A stretch of 64,000 nucleotides of DNA from NCBI GenBank assembly GCA_942490645.1, contig CALNXN010000002.1, forward strand, positions 452,035 to 516,034. Direction: 5' to 3'. Position numbers and translations under genes: made by a program. The notes under the pieces were generated by a model that saw only the letters and a list, made by a program, of their open reading frames with translations, did no database searches and was not told the origin of the DNA. Below are positions 17,146 through 25,241 of this stretch, piece by piece (within the stretch, counting starts at the first letter, position 1; each line of letters starts with the position of its first letter). The DNA comes from CALNXN01 sp942490645. Its GTDB lineage: Bacteria > Pseudomonadota > Alphaproteobacteria > Rhodobacterales > Rhodobacteraceae.

Positions 17146-18842
17146 GCACGACACATGACATTGATCCGATCACCTTGGCTGTACTGGCCGGGCGGATGGA
17201 GCAGATTGCAGATGAAATGGACGCAACCCTGTTTCGCGCCGCTTTCAATCCGATCATTGCCGAAGCGCATGACGCATCGCACGGGCTCTATCACGCAGTG
17301 AGCGGCGACACCCTTGTGCAAGGTAAATCTGGGTTGCCGATTTTCGTGGGCGTTATGTCGTTCGCCGTTAAGGCCGTGATCGACAAAGCGGCCGAGCATG
17401 GAGAATTGCAGGACGGTGATATCTACATTTTCAATGATGCGCATATGGGCGGAACGCACCTGAGCGACATGCGCCTTGTGCGGCCCTATTTTCATAATGG
17501 ACAGCTGTTTTGCTATCTGGCCAGCGTCGGTCACTGGCATGATGTCGGCGGCGCTGTACCGGGCAACTATAACCCGGCGGCGACTGATGCTTTTCAGGAG
17601 GCGTTTGTCTTGCCGCCCGTGCGCTTGGCGCGTGGGGGCGTGGTCAATACGGACATCATCGACATTCTACTGCGCAACACGCGCTTGCCGCAATCGGCGC
17701 AGGGTGATCTGAATGGTCAACTCAGCGCGCTTGATCTGGGCGTGCGGCGAATGGATGAACTACTGGCTGAATATGGGGCCGATACGGTGCGCGGCGCACT
17801 TGATGCGTTGGGCAACCGGGCCGAAGCATTGATGAGATCAGAACTTGAAGCGCTGCCTGACGGACGGTGGGAAGCGACCGACTACCTCGACAATGACGGG
17901 ATCACTGACCAGCCCCTTCCGATTACGGTGGCGCTCGAAATCAAGGGCGACACAATGGTCATGGATTTTGAAGGCACAGCCCCACGTTGCGCAGGACCGG
18001 TTAACATCGCGCTGCCAACGGCCGTTGCGACTGCCTACGTCGCAATTAAACATGTCTTTCCGGCCCTGCCCGCAAATGCCGGTGTCATGCGCCCTATAGA
18101 CGTTCGCATCCCCGAAGGTTCGCTTTTGTCGGCCGAATTTCCGGCACCCGTCGGTGGGTACACAGAAACGATCTTGCGGATGATCGATGTGATATTCTCG
18201 GCAGCGGCACAAGCAGCACCCGAACGCGTTGTCGCCAATGCCTATGGCACGATCAATGCCCTGTCGATCGCCGGCAAACGGTCGAACGGTCAGCCTTGGG
18301 TGATGTTTTCGTTTTACGGAGGCGGGCATGGGGGCTGTGTGGAAAGCGACGGGTTAAATCACGGCAATGCTCCGATCTCTACGGCCACGATTCCCCCATT
18401 GGAAATTCTTGAGGCAGCTTATCCGGTGATGTTCAAGCAGTGGGCATTGCGCCCTGACAGTGCGGGAGCAGGCACGCATCGCGGCGGCTACGGCGCGACC
18501 TATGAGATTGAAGTACTTGAGGAAAACGGTGCCGAGGCATTCCTGTTCGGCGAGCGCGGGCGATATGCGCCCCAAGGGATCGCGGGTGGCTCGGAGGGCT
18601 CATTGAATGTGTTCTCTTATGAGCAGGACGATGGGTGGCACAAGCCGCCACTGGCGTCAAAGATGCGTGGCATCCGGTTGAAACAGGGGCAATCGGTGCG
18701 CCTTGATACACCGGGTGGTGGCGGCTACGGCCCTGCGGATGCACGCCCCCCGCAAGCGGTGGCCCGTGATGTCGGCCTTGGCCTGCTAAGCGCGCAAGAG
18801 GCGACCCGGATCTATGGTCCCGCATGGGAGAACGCGCAATGA
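17142..18842 (+). CDS. hyuB: Hydantoinase B / oxoprolinase subunit B family
   Basis: A 566-aa large protein of the HyuB family. The family motifs are ITLAVLAGRMEQIADEMDATLFR near the start, GDIYIFNDAHMGGTHLSDMRLV (metal-binding region), FEGTAPRCAGPVNIA, GGGHGGC, and the C-terminal RLDTPGGGGYGP. With HyuA it makes an ATP-dependent cyclic-amide hydrolase (N-methylhydantoinase, 5-oxoprolinase); some relatives are acetone/acetophenone carboxylases. It is fused by ATGA overlaps to the genes on both sides, so the complex is made in fixed stoichiometry. The true substrate is unknown. Confidence 0.93.
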   Translation: MSTTHDIDPITLAVLAGRMEQIADEMDATLFRAAFNPIIAEAHDASHGLYHAVSGDTLVQGKSGLPIFVGVMSFAVKAVIDKAAEHGELQDGDIYIFNDAHMGGTHLSDMRLVRPYFHNGQLFCYLASVGHWHDVGGAVPGNYNPAATDAFQEAFVLPPVRLARGGVVNTDIIDILLRNTRLPQSAQGDLNGQLSALDLGVRRMDELLAEYGADTVRGALDALGNRAEALMRSELEALPDGRWEATDYLDNDGITDQPLPITVALEIKGDTMVMDFEGTAPRCAGPVNIALPTAVATAYVAIKHVFPALPANAGVMRPIDVRIPEGSLLSAEFPAPVGGYTETILRMIDVIFSAAAQAAPERVVANAYGTINALSIAGKRSNGQPWVMFSFYGGGHGGCVESDGLNHGNAPISTATIPPLEILEAAYPVMFKQWALRPDSAGAGTHRGGYGATYEIEVLEENGAEAFLFGERGRYAPQGIAGGSEGSLNVFSYEQDDGWHKPPLASKMRGIRLKQGQSVRLDTPGGGGYGPADARPPQAVARDVGLGLLSAQEATRIYGPAWENAQ

Positions 18843-20908
18843 GCCGCATGATTGGTGTAGATGTCGGCGGGACGTTCACGGATGTGTTCGTGCTGGACGA
18901 AACCGCAGGCACGGCCAAGGTCGCCAAGGTTCCGACCACCCGCCCCGACCAATCCGGCGGATTTCTCGATGGTATCCGCCAGCAGGTGAGTGATCTGTCC
19001 ACTGTTTCAGTCGTCGTTCATGGCACCACAGCGGGTACCAATGCATTGCTGGAACGCAAAGGCGCCAAGATCGGGGTGATCACAACGCAAGGCCTCCGTG
19101 ATGTTCTGGAGATGCGCCGCAGGGACAGGCCACGCACGTGGGGGCTGCGTGGTGATTTTGAACCCGTGGTGCCACGCGATCTGCGGCTGGAAGTGCCGGA
19201 ACGGACATTGGCGGATGGCACGATCCGAACAGCTGTTGATCTCGACGCGGTGCGCGCCGCCGCCGCACAGTTGCAGGCGCAAGGTTGCCTTGCCGTTGCA
19301 GTGCTCTTTGCCAACGCCTACGCCAACCCCGAAAATGAGGCGCGCGCCGTCGCCGCGTTGCGGGCTATATGGCCAAATGAACATGTGTCCGCGTCATCGG
19401 AAATCCTGCCGGAAATCCGGGAATTTGAACGGTTTTCGACCACGGCGCTGAATGCCTATCTACAACCCGAAGTGTCAGGCTATATTGACCGTCTCGAAAC
19501 CGCGCTCAAGGCGGGCGGCTTTGGCGGCGAGTTCATGATCGTGCAATCGAATGGTGGCGTTATGGCGGTCGATACCGCTTGTCGCCTGCCTGTGCGAACG
19601 GCCTTGAGCGGCCCTGCGGCGGGCGTCATCGCCGCCGGATATATAGCGCAATCGGCAGGGTTTGAGGACGTCATCACAGGCGATATGGGCGGTACCAGCT
19701 TTGATGTTTCCCTGATCGCAGGTGGTCAATCGATGCTGGCGGCCCAAACATCCATCGACTTTGGCATGGTCGTCCGCTCACCCATGATCGAGATTACCAC
19801 GATTGGTGCTGGCGGTGGTTCCATCGCTTGGGTTGATAAAGGCGGTCTGCTCAATATCGGGCCCGAGAGTGCGGGATCAAACCCCGGACCAGTGGCCTAC
19901 GGGCTGGGCAATGACCGGCCCACCGTAACGGATGCCAATGTCGTGTTGGGGCGGATCGACCCCGAAAGCCCGATCGGCGGCAAGCTCGAACGGCTGGACG
20001 TAGAAGCCGCCGCCGCCGCCATCCGCAAACATGTGGGCGATCCCTTGGGATTGTCTGATGTGGTTGCCGCCGAAGCGATCCTGCGCGTCGCCAATGCGCG
20101 TATGGCAGGGGCCATTCGTCTGGTCAGCATCGAACGAGGGTTTGACCCCAAGCGGTTTGCATTCATGCCGTTTGGCGGCGGCGGCGCGCTTCATACAGGT
20201 GCCATGCTGGCTGAGGTCGGGATCGGGCGCGCGATCGTGCCGCGCTACCCCGGCGTGACTTCAGCGATGGGCTGCGTGATTGCCGACATGCGCCAGGATT
20301 TCGTACAAACGGTCAACACAACGCTGGAAGGCCTGAACGAGGCCGCATTGGGCGAGTTCATGCAAGCGCATGTCGATCAGGGTCTAAGCCTGCTCGCGGC
20401 GTCGAACACTCGATTTGAGCGGCGCGTCACGGCGTTTGAGCTGGACATGGCCTATGTGGGTCAAACGCACACTGTGTCGGTCCCGATCGAAGTAGACGTC
20501 ATGGACAATATCGTTGTTCCGCCAACACGCGATCAGATTTCAGCTGCATTTGATGCGACATATGCGTCGACTTACGGGCGTTTGCTGAAAAACGGCGTTC
20601 GGCGGGTGATGAATCTGCGCTCTGCGGTTACGGGTGTCCGCCCCAAATTCGACCTTAGCACTCTGGCACCGGAGGGCGGCAGCGTAGAGGCCGCACGCAA
20701 GGGCACGCGCAAAGTCCATTTCGGTGACGCCTGGCACGAGACAGCGATTTACAACAGGTTGGATTTGCCGGTTGGTGCCGTGATCAAAGGACCCGCTATT
20801 CTGGAGCAGCCCGACACAACCGTTTTGATTGAACCGCACCTCGTCGGGCAGGTCGACGGTTTTGGCAATACCATCATCAGCGAGGCCGAAGATCGCAATG
20901 AAAATTGA
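18839..20908 (+). CDS. hyuA: Hydantoinase A / oxoprolinase subunit A family (ATPase subunit)
   Basis: A 689-aa actin-fold ATPase partner of HyuB. The phosphate-1 loop is GVDVGGTFTDVFVLDE, with VVHGTTAGTNALLERKGA, GDMGGTSFDVSLI (phosphate-2), GAGGGSIAWVD, and FGGGGALHTGAMLAEVG (adenosine region). I chose the ATG at 18839, overlapping the hyuB stop, over the in-frame ATG at 18824. The gene runs 11 bp into the isochorismatase-like gene. It activates the ring carbonyl by phosphorylation in known family members. It differs clearly from the second HyuA at 32-34 kb. Confidence 0.93.
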   Translation: MSRMIGVDVGGTFTDVFVLDETAGTAKVAKVPTTRPDQSGGFLDGIRQQVSDLSTVSVVVHGTTAGTNALLERKGAKIGVITTQGLRDVLEMRRRDRPRTWGLRGDFEPVVPRDLRLEVPERTLADGTIRTAVDLDAVRAAAAQLQAQGCLAVAVLFANAYANPENEARAVAALRAIWPNEHVSASSEILPEIREFERFSTTALNAYLQPEVSGYIDRLETALKAGGFGGEFMIVQSNGGVMAVDTACRLPVRTALSGPAAGVIAAGYIAQSAGFEDVITGDMGGTSFDVSLIAGGQSMLAAQTSIDFGMVVRSPMIEITTIGAGGGSIAWVDKGGLLNIGPESAGSNPGPVAYGLGNDRPTVTDANVVLGRIDPESPIGGKLERLDVEAAAAAIRKHVGDPLGLSDVVAAEAILRVANARMAGAIRLVSIERGFDPKRFAFMPFGGGGALHTGAMLAEVGIGRAIVPRYPGVTSAMGCVIADMRQDFVQTVNTTLEGLNEAALGEFMQAHVDQGLSLLAASNTRFERRVTAFELDMAYVGQTHTVSVPIEVDVMDNIVVPPTRDQISAAFDATYASTYGRLLKNGVRRVMNLRSAVTGVRPKFDLSTLAPEGGSVEAARKGTRKVHFGDAWHETAIYNRLDLPVGAVIKGPAILEQPDTTVLIEPHLVGQVDGFGNTIISEAEDRNEN

Positions 20909-21506
20909 TCCCCGAAAGACCGCACTGCTGACGATCGACCTGCAGAACGATTTTCTGCACCCAGAAGGGGCCTACGGACGTGCGGGCCAAACCGCCGCTG
21001 CGATCACTGCGCTGCCGGAACGTATTGCGCCGCTGCGCGATGCCTTGCGCGCGCGCGGTGGCACATATATTTCGGCACAATTCACGCTGGTGCCCGGCCC
21101 CGATGGCACGCCGCTGATCGCGTCGCATCTCAAGACGCTGCGCCCGTTTTTGACCAAGGGTGACTTTGCGCCCGGCGGTTTTGGACATTCCCTTGTGGAT
21201 CAGTTGGCCCCGGCTGATTTTACCATCGAGAAGGTCGCCTATTCCGCGTTTTATCAGACGCGGTTGGAATTCATCATGCGCGCAACCGGAATTGATACAC
21301 TGATTGTGGGCGGGATCGTCACCAACGGCGGAGTGGCGTCGACACTCCGCGATGCGCATTTGCGAAACATCGAAACCATCATGCTTACTGATGGCTGTGC
21401 TGCGTTTCGGCATGATGTGCATGACGCGACGATCCTGTCACTCGGCACCGTTACGCACGCTATGACGTGCAAGCAGGCGCTGGACCTTTTGGAGGATGCG
21501 GCATGA
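20898..21506 (+). CDS. Isochorismatase-fold hydrolase lacking the usual catalytic cysteine
   Basis: A 202-aa cysteine-hydrolase-superfamily protein. The Asp (LLTIDLQNDF) and Lys (IEKVAYSAF) of the triad are present. At the nucleophile position the motif reads VTNGGVASTLRDAH, with Gly in place of the Cys of amidohydrolases such as nicotinamidase and N-carbamoylsarcosine amidase. Isochorismatases proper (EntB, PhzD) also carry Gly there and use a Cys-independent mechanism. So vinyl-ether, enamide or similar hydrolysis is more likely than classical amide hydrolysis. It starts 11 bp inside hyuA. Fold call secure, reaction uncertain. Confidence 0.85.
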   Translation: MKIDPRKTALLTIDLQNDFLHPEGAYGRAGQTAAAITALPERIAPLRDALRARGGTYISAQFTLVPGPDGTPLIASHLKTLRPFLTKGDFAPGGFGHSLVDQLAPADFTIEKVAYSAFYQTRLEFIMRATGIDTLIVGGIVTNGGVASTLRDAHLRNIETIMLTDGCAAFRHDVHDATILSLGTVTHAMTCKQALDLLEDAA

Positions 21507-22369
21507 CCCTGCGCGACAGACTGAAACATTCTGATATTGTGGTCGCACCGGGGGTTTATGACGGGTTGACCGCAACGCTGGCGGAGGATGCCGGGTTCGA
21601 AGCGCTGTACCTGTCGGGTGCTGCCGTTGCCTACACCCGCCTTGGCCGCCCGGACATAGGGCTCACGTCGGTCAGTGAAATGGCCGACACCATGGCGCTG
21701 ATCGCCGATCGGGTGGACCTGCCGGTGATCATTGATGCCGACACCGGGTTCGGCAACGCACTGAATGCCCAACGCACGATGCAAATGTATGAGCGCGCCG
21801 GCGCCTCGGCCCTTCAGATCGAAGATCAGACCTATCCAAAACGCTGTGGCCATCTGCAGGACAAATCATTGATCTCCACCCAGGAAATGAGCGGCAAAAT
21901 CAAGGCGATGGCAGACGCGCGACGGTCACAAGAAACTCTGATCATCGCCCGCACCGATGCAATAGCCGTGGAGGGGTTTGACGCAGCCATTGAACGCGCG
22001 GCCACATATCTGGAAGCCGGCGCTGACATTCTTTTTGTTGAAGCGCCGCGCAACTTTGATCAAATGAGAGGCATCACATCTCAATTCGGAGCGCGCGTGC
22101 CGCTGTTGGCCAATATGGTCGAAGGTGGTGCCACCCCGCTTTCATCCGCATCTGATTTGCAGGACATGGGTTTTTCAATTGCGATATTTCCCGGTGGGAT
22201 CGTGCGCGCACTCGCTCACAGCGCGCGCGCATATTATCAAAGCCTGCACGCAAACGGGTCAAACCGTCCATTCGCGGACCGAATGTTTGATTTTGACGGT
22301 CTCAACACGCAAATCGGTACCCAAGACATGCTGGAGCGAGGCAAGAAATACGAGAGCCGCGATGACTGA
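21503..22369 (+). CDS. Isocitrate lyase / PEP mutase family C-C lyase
   Basis: A 288-aa barrel enzyme of the ICL/PEP mutase superfamily (methylisocitrate lyase, 2,3-dimethylmalate lyase, oxaloacetate decarboxylase). Motifs: VVAPGVYDGLTA, YLSGAAVAYTRLGRPDIG, the metal-binding VIIDADTGFGNALN, IEDQTYPKRCGH (catalytic loop with Cys), ARTDAIAVEGF and LFVEAP. The KRCGH cysteine is the mark of true lyases, as opposed to PEP mutases with KxNS-type loops. Placed with a LeuCD-type hydro-lyase it would cleave an alkylmalate to a 2-oxoacid plus a carboxylate. It overlaps both neighbouring genes. Confidence 0.88.
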   Translation: MTLRDRLKHSDIVVAPGVYDGLTATLAEDAGFEALYLSGAAVAYTRLGRPDIGLTSVSEMADTMALIADRVDLPVIIDADTGFGNALNAQRTMQMYERAGASALQIEDQTYPKRCGHLQDKSLISTQEMSGKIKAMADARRSQETLIIARTDAIAVEGFDAAIERAATYLEAGADILFVEAPRNFDQMRGITSQFGARVPLLANMVEGGATPLSSASDLQDMGFSIAIFPGGIVRALAHSARAYYQSLHANGSNRPFADRMFDFDGLNTQIGTQDMLERGKKYESRDD

Positions 22370-23738
22370 CGTCCTGCCACCGCCCGCCGCTGGTTTCGAT
22401 ATTTCCGTCGAAACGCTGATCATCGGAGCGGGTGCATGTGGCATGGTTGCGGCACTTGCGGCACAGGAAGCTGGACAAGAGGTGCTGGTGGTCGAAGCGG
22501 ATGCCACGCCTAGCGGGTCCACCGCCCTGTCGGCCGGGTTGATCCCCGCCGCTGGCACCCAATTTCAATCACAGGCGCACATCGCCGACAGCGCAGATGC
22601 CTTTGCCGCTGATATTCAGGCCAAGGCCAAAGGCGAAAACGATGCAGCCCTTGTGGATGCCCTCGCGCAAGGATCAGGACCGGCCATAACATGGTTGGCG
22701 GAACGGTTTGGACTGCCTTTTTCGCTCGTGACCGATTTCGATTACCCCGGCCACTCTGCGCGTAGAATGCATGGGTTGCCCAGCCGATCCGGGCGTGAAT
22801 TGGTCGACAGCCTCCGCGCGACATGCGAAGCGCAAGGCATTGATATTATTTGTGAGCGCCGCGCCGAAGTGCTGTTTTGCACAGGGACCGAAATAAAGGG
22901 CGTACAAGTCAATCGCCCTGACGGAACATCCGAGTTGATCGGATGCGACAAGCTGGTCCTCGCGTGCAATGGGTTCGGCGGCAACCGCGCTTTGGTGACC
23001 AAGCATATGCCGCAGATCGACAAAGGTGTTTGGTTTGGCCATGACGGCAATCGTGGTGAAGCATTGCTGTGGGCGGAGAAGCTGGGCGCAGCCACGCGCC
23101 ATCTGGGCGCTTATCAAGGTCATGGAAATGTCGCGCATCCGCATGGCATCCTGATCACTTGGGCCACGATCACAGAAGGCGGCGTTCAGGTTAACCGCGA
23201 CGGAACACGCTTTTGGAATGAAGCCCAGGGGTATTCCGAAGCCGCCGGTGCCGTGCTCGCGCAGCCCGGAGGTGACGCGATTTGTGTGTTCGATGAACGC
23301 ATCGCGAAAACTGCGCGTCAATTCGAAGACTTCAAACAGGCGGAGGCCCAAGGCGCGGTGAAGTCTGCGCAATCACTGGATGAAATCGCAGCGCTATTCG
23401 CCCTGCCCGCCGCAGCGCTTTCTGAGTCCATACTGTCCATTCCGCTCGGTGGTACAGATGCGTTTGGGCGCAGCTTTGCATCTACTGGCTTGGCTCCGCC
23501 CTTCTACGCGGTGCGCGTCACCGGCGCGTTGTTCCATACGCAAGGCGGGTTGGACACGGATATCAGTGGTCGAGTGCGACGGACTGACGGCGCACTCTTT
23601 GACAATCTATTCGCGGCGGGCGGTGCTGCCTGCGGTGTTTCGGGGTCTGGTGATGCGGGCTACCTGTCGGGCAATGGCCTTTTGTCGGCCGTGGTGCTGG
23701 GCCGCGCAGCAGGAATGGCGGGCTTACCCGGTAACTGA
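22362..23738 (+). CDS. FAD-dependent oxidoreductase (FAD_binding_2 / fumarate reductase flavoprotein type)
   Basis: A 458-aa flavoprotein. The dinucleotide-binding motif is ETLIIGAGACGMVAALAAQEAG near residue 17, with STALSAGLIPAAGT after it. The C-terminal flavin site is FAAGGAACGVSGSGDAGYLSGNGLL. Family members reduce or oxidise a carbon-carbon bond next to a carboxylate or ketone (fumarate reductase, ketosteroid dehydrogenase, tricarballylate dehydrogenase). I chose the ATG at 22362, 8 bp inside the lyase gene. It is the last gene of the plus-strand operon. It could desaturate the substrate or reduce the unsaturated acid formed. Confidence 0.9.
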   Translation: MTDVLPPPAAGFDISVETLIIGAGACGMVAALAAQEAGQEVLVVEADATPSGSTALSAGLIPAAGTQFQSQAHIADSADAFAADIQAKAKGENDAALVDALAQGSGPAITWLAERFGLPFSLVTDFDYPGHSARRMHGLPSRSGRELVDSLRATCEAQGIDIICERRAEVLFCTGTEIKGVQVNRPDGTSELIGCDKLVLACNGFGGNRALVTKHMPQIDKGVWFGHDGNRGEALLWAEKLGAATRHLGAYQGHGNVAHPHGILITWATITEGGVQVNRDGTRFWNEAQGYSEAAGAVLAQPGGDAICVFDERIAKTARQFEDFKQAEAQGAVKSAQSLDEIAALFALPAAALSESILSIPLGGTDAFGRSFASTGLAPPFYAVRVTGALFHTQGGLDTDISGRVRRTDGALFDNLFAAGGAACGVSGSGDAGYLSGNGLLSAVVLGRAAGMAGLPGN

Positions 23739-23879
23739 CACCAAGGGATCATAACGCGCAGCAACGGGGAGCCAGAAACCGTTCATGGTGGAAATCTGTT
23801 GATGCGACAGTCCCGTGCAATGCGCACACTTCAAGTGTTTGGATACGCGTAAGGCAGCCGATCGGCCGAAAATCGCGAT

Positions 23880-24092
23880 CTAGGCCGTTTTCTTGGAGCG
23901 CGGGGCATCGGCTTGAATACCGTCGATTTCACCCACAACCATTTGGATACGGTCCGCAAAAGACACAAGCGCTGGATGCGCCTCGGGCCCTCGCTGTTTG
24001 TCGACTGCAATCAGGAACTTCGACAAGTCACGCAGAACTTGGCGCGTCTCATCCAGTGCATCTTTACTGTCCTTGTCCATCGTTACATTCAT
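23880..24092 (-). CDS. Small charged protein of unknown function
   Basis: A 70-aa soluble protein, acidic/basic mixed and probably helical, starting MNVTMDKDSKDALDETRQVL. No family is recognised. A strong GAGGAG ribosome-binding site lies 8 bp before the ATG at 24092, which supports expression. It is on the same strand as the response regulator and MarR genes just upstream and may share their transcript. Confidence 0.6.
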   Translation of the reverse strand: MNVTMDKDSKDALDETRQVLRDLSKFLIAVDKQRGPEAHPALVSFADRIQMVVGEIDGIQADAPRSKKTA

Positions 24093-24170
24093 GATCGCTC
24101 TCCTCTCAAAGTAGAATTGTATGTGCTATTAGCACATTAATCAATCACAAACATTTTCTTTAGTTGGAAC

Positions 24171-24560
24171 TCAGTCCAGCGACGAAATTATGTCAAGCAA
24201 GTCCTCGCGCAGAAAAGGTTTTTGCAGAAAATGCAGCGCCCCGCTGAGTTCACCGACAGCTTTGGTGGACTCAATCGAGAAGTCAGAACCGTTCCCACCA
24301 GACACGAGTACGACAGGAACTTTTGGAAACAGAGCCGCGATCTTGTCCAAAACCGGGACCGCATCTTTGTTTCCCAGCCAGAAATCCACAATTACTCCGG
24401 AGAGCGGATCCCCAGCTTCGAGATGCGAAATTGCCGTATGCACATCATTTGCGACAACAACCTCAAATGGGGTTGGTGCCATGAACCGTGTCATCAATTC
24501 ACAAAAATCCGCGTCGTCATCGACCAGAAGAATGCGTTTATCTGATGTTTTTGTCGCCAT
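24171..24560 (-). CDS. Single-domain response regulator (CheY-like receiver)
   Basis: A ~129-aa protein consisting of one receiver domain. ILLVDDDADF carries the acidic pair, VIVDFWLG the phospho-accepting Asp, VVLVSGGNG the Ser/Thr switch and FLQKPFLRE the conserved Lys. There is no output domain, so it acts by protein contact or phosphorelay. The start could be the ATG at 24560 or the GTG at 24569; both lie inside the 3' end of the MarR gene. The hybrid kinase encoded 0.7 kb away is a plausible phosphodonor. Confidence 0.88.
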   Translation of the reverse strand: MATKTSDKRILLVDDDADFCELMTRFMAPTPFEVVVANDVHTAISHLEAGDPLSGVIVDFWLGNKDAVPVLDKIAALFPKVPVVLVSGGNGSDFSIESTKAVGELSGALHFLQKPFLREDLLDIISSLD

Positions 24561-24981
24561 TGTTTTCACTAAGTGCCATAGCGCGAATAGATTTCTTGAA
24601 AGTTATCAGATCAATCTCAGGAAGAGCCCACAAACGTTCCACAATTTTAAGGATAGGGTCTGTGTGTAGCATTTCAACACCAGTTTTGCTGAGCACCAGC
24701 AACTTGCTGCGTGCATCTTCGGGATTGGCGACCTGCTCGACCAAACCCCGCTTGACCAACGTGCTGATGGCCCGCACCACAGGTGCATGGGTCAGCCCCA
24801 GAAACGCTGCGACCAGGCTCATTGTGCAGCGGCGTTTCGGAAACGCGTCGAGATAGCGCAGAATGGACCATTGCAGGGGTTGGATTTCGCTTGAACACAT
24901 GGAGCCATAGGCATCGCGTACAACGCGTTCCATGAGCACTGCCGCGGCCACGTCGCTTTTTATGTTTATGTTATCTTGCAC
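24538..24981 (-). CDS. MarR family transcriptional regulator
   Basis: A 147-aa winged-helix protein. The core runs from LQWSILRYLDAFPKRRCTMS through FLGLTHAPVVRAISTLVKRGLVE to the wing (NPEDARSKLLVLSKTG). Its 3' end overlaps the response regulator gene by about 23 bp, so the two are translationally coupled. It is divergent from the hybrid histidine kinase with ~260 bp between them, and may regulate either unit. Confidence 0.88.
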   Translation of the reverse strand: MQDNINIKSDVAAAVLMERVVRDAYGSMCSSEIQPLQWSILRYLDAFPKRRCTMSLVAAFLGLTHAPVVRAISTLVKRGLVEQVANPEDARSKLLVLSKTGVEMLHTDPILKIVERLWALPEIDLITFKKSIRAMALSENNGDKNIR

Positions 24982-25241
24982 GATGTCCGAAGTTTAAGAC
25001 CAGAGCATAGCACCGTTCAACTCAAATTTTCGCAGTGTTTTCGGACCCCTCCCGTAAGAACCGTTCAAGGCGAAAACCAATCGCTTTGCGATGCAAAAAT
25101 GTTCATTCATTCCCCCACTGCCCAAAACGAGAAACATCGAGCCTGGAGGCAACACCTGCAAACGCTTACTTCGGTCGACAACCTGCATAGTTCGCGTCTA
25201 GGGTGTGTGAGTTTGAATTTCTGAAATGATTGCCGCTCCTG

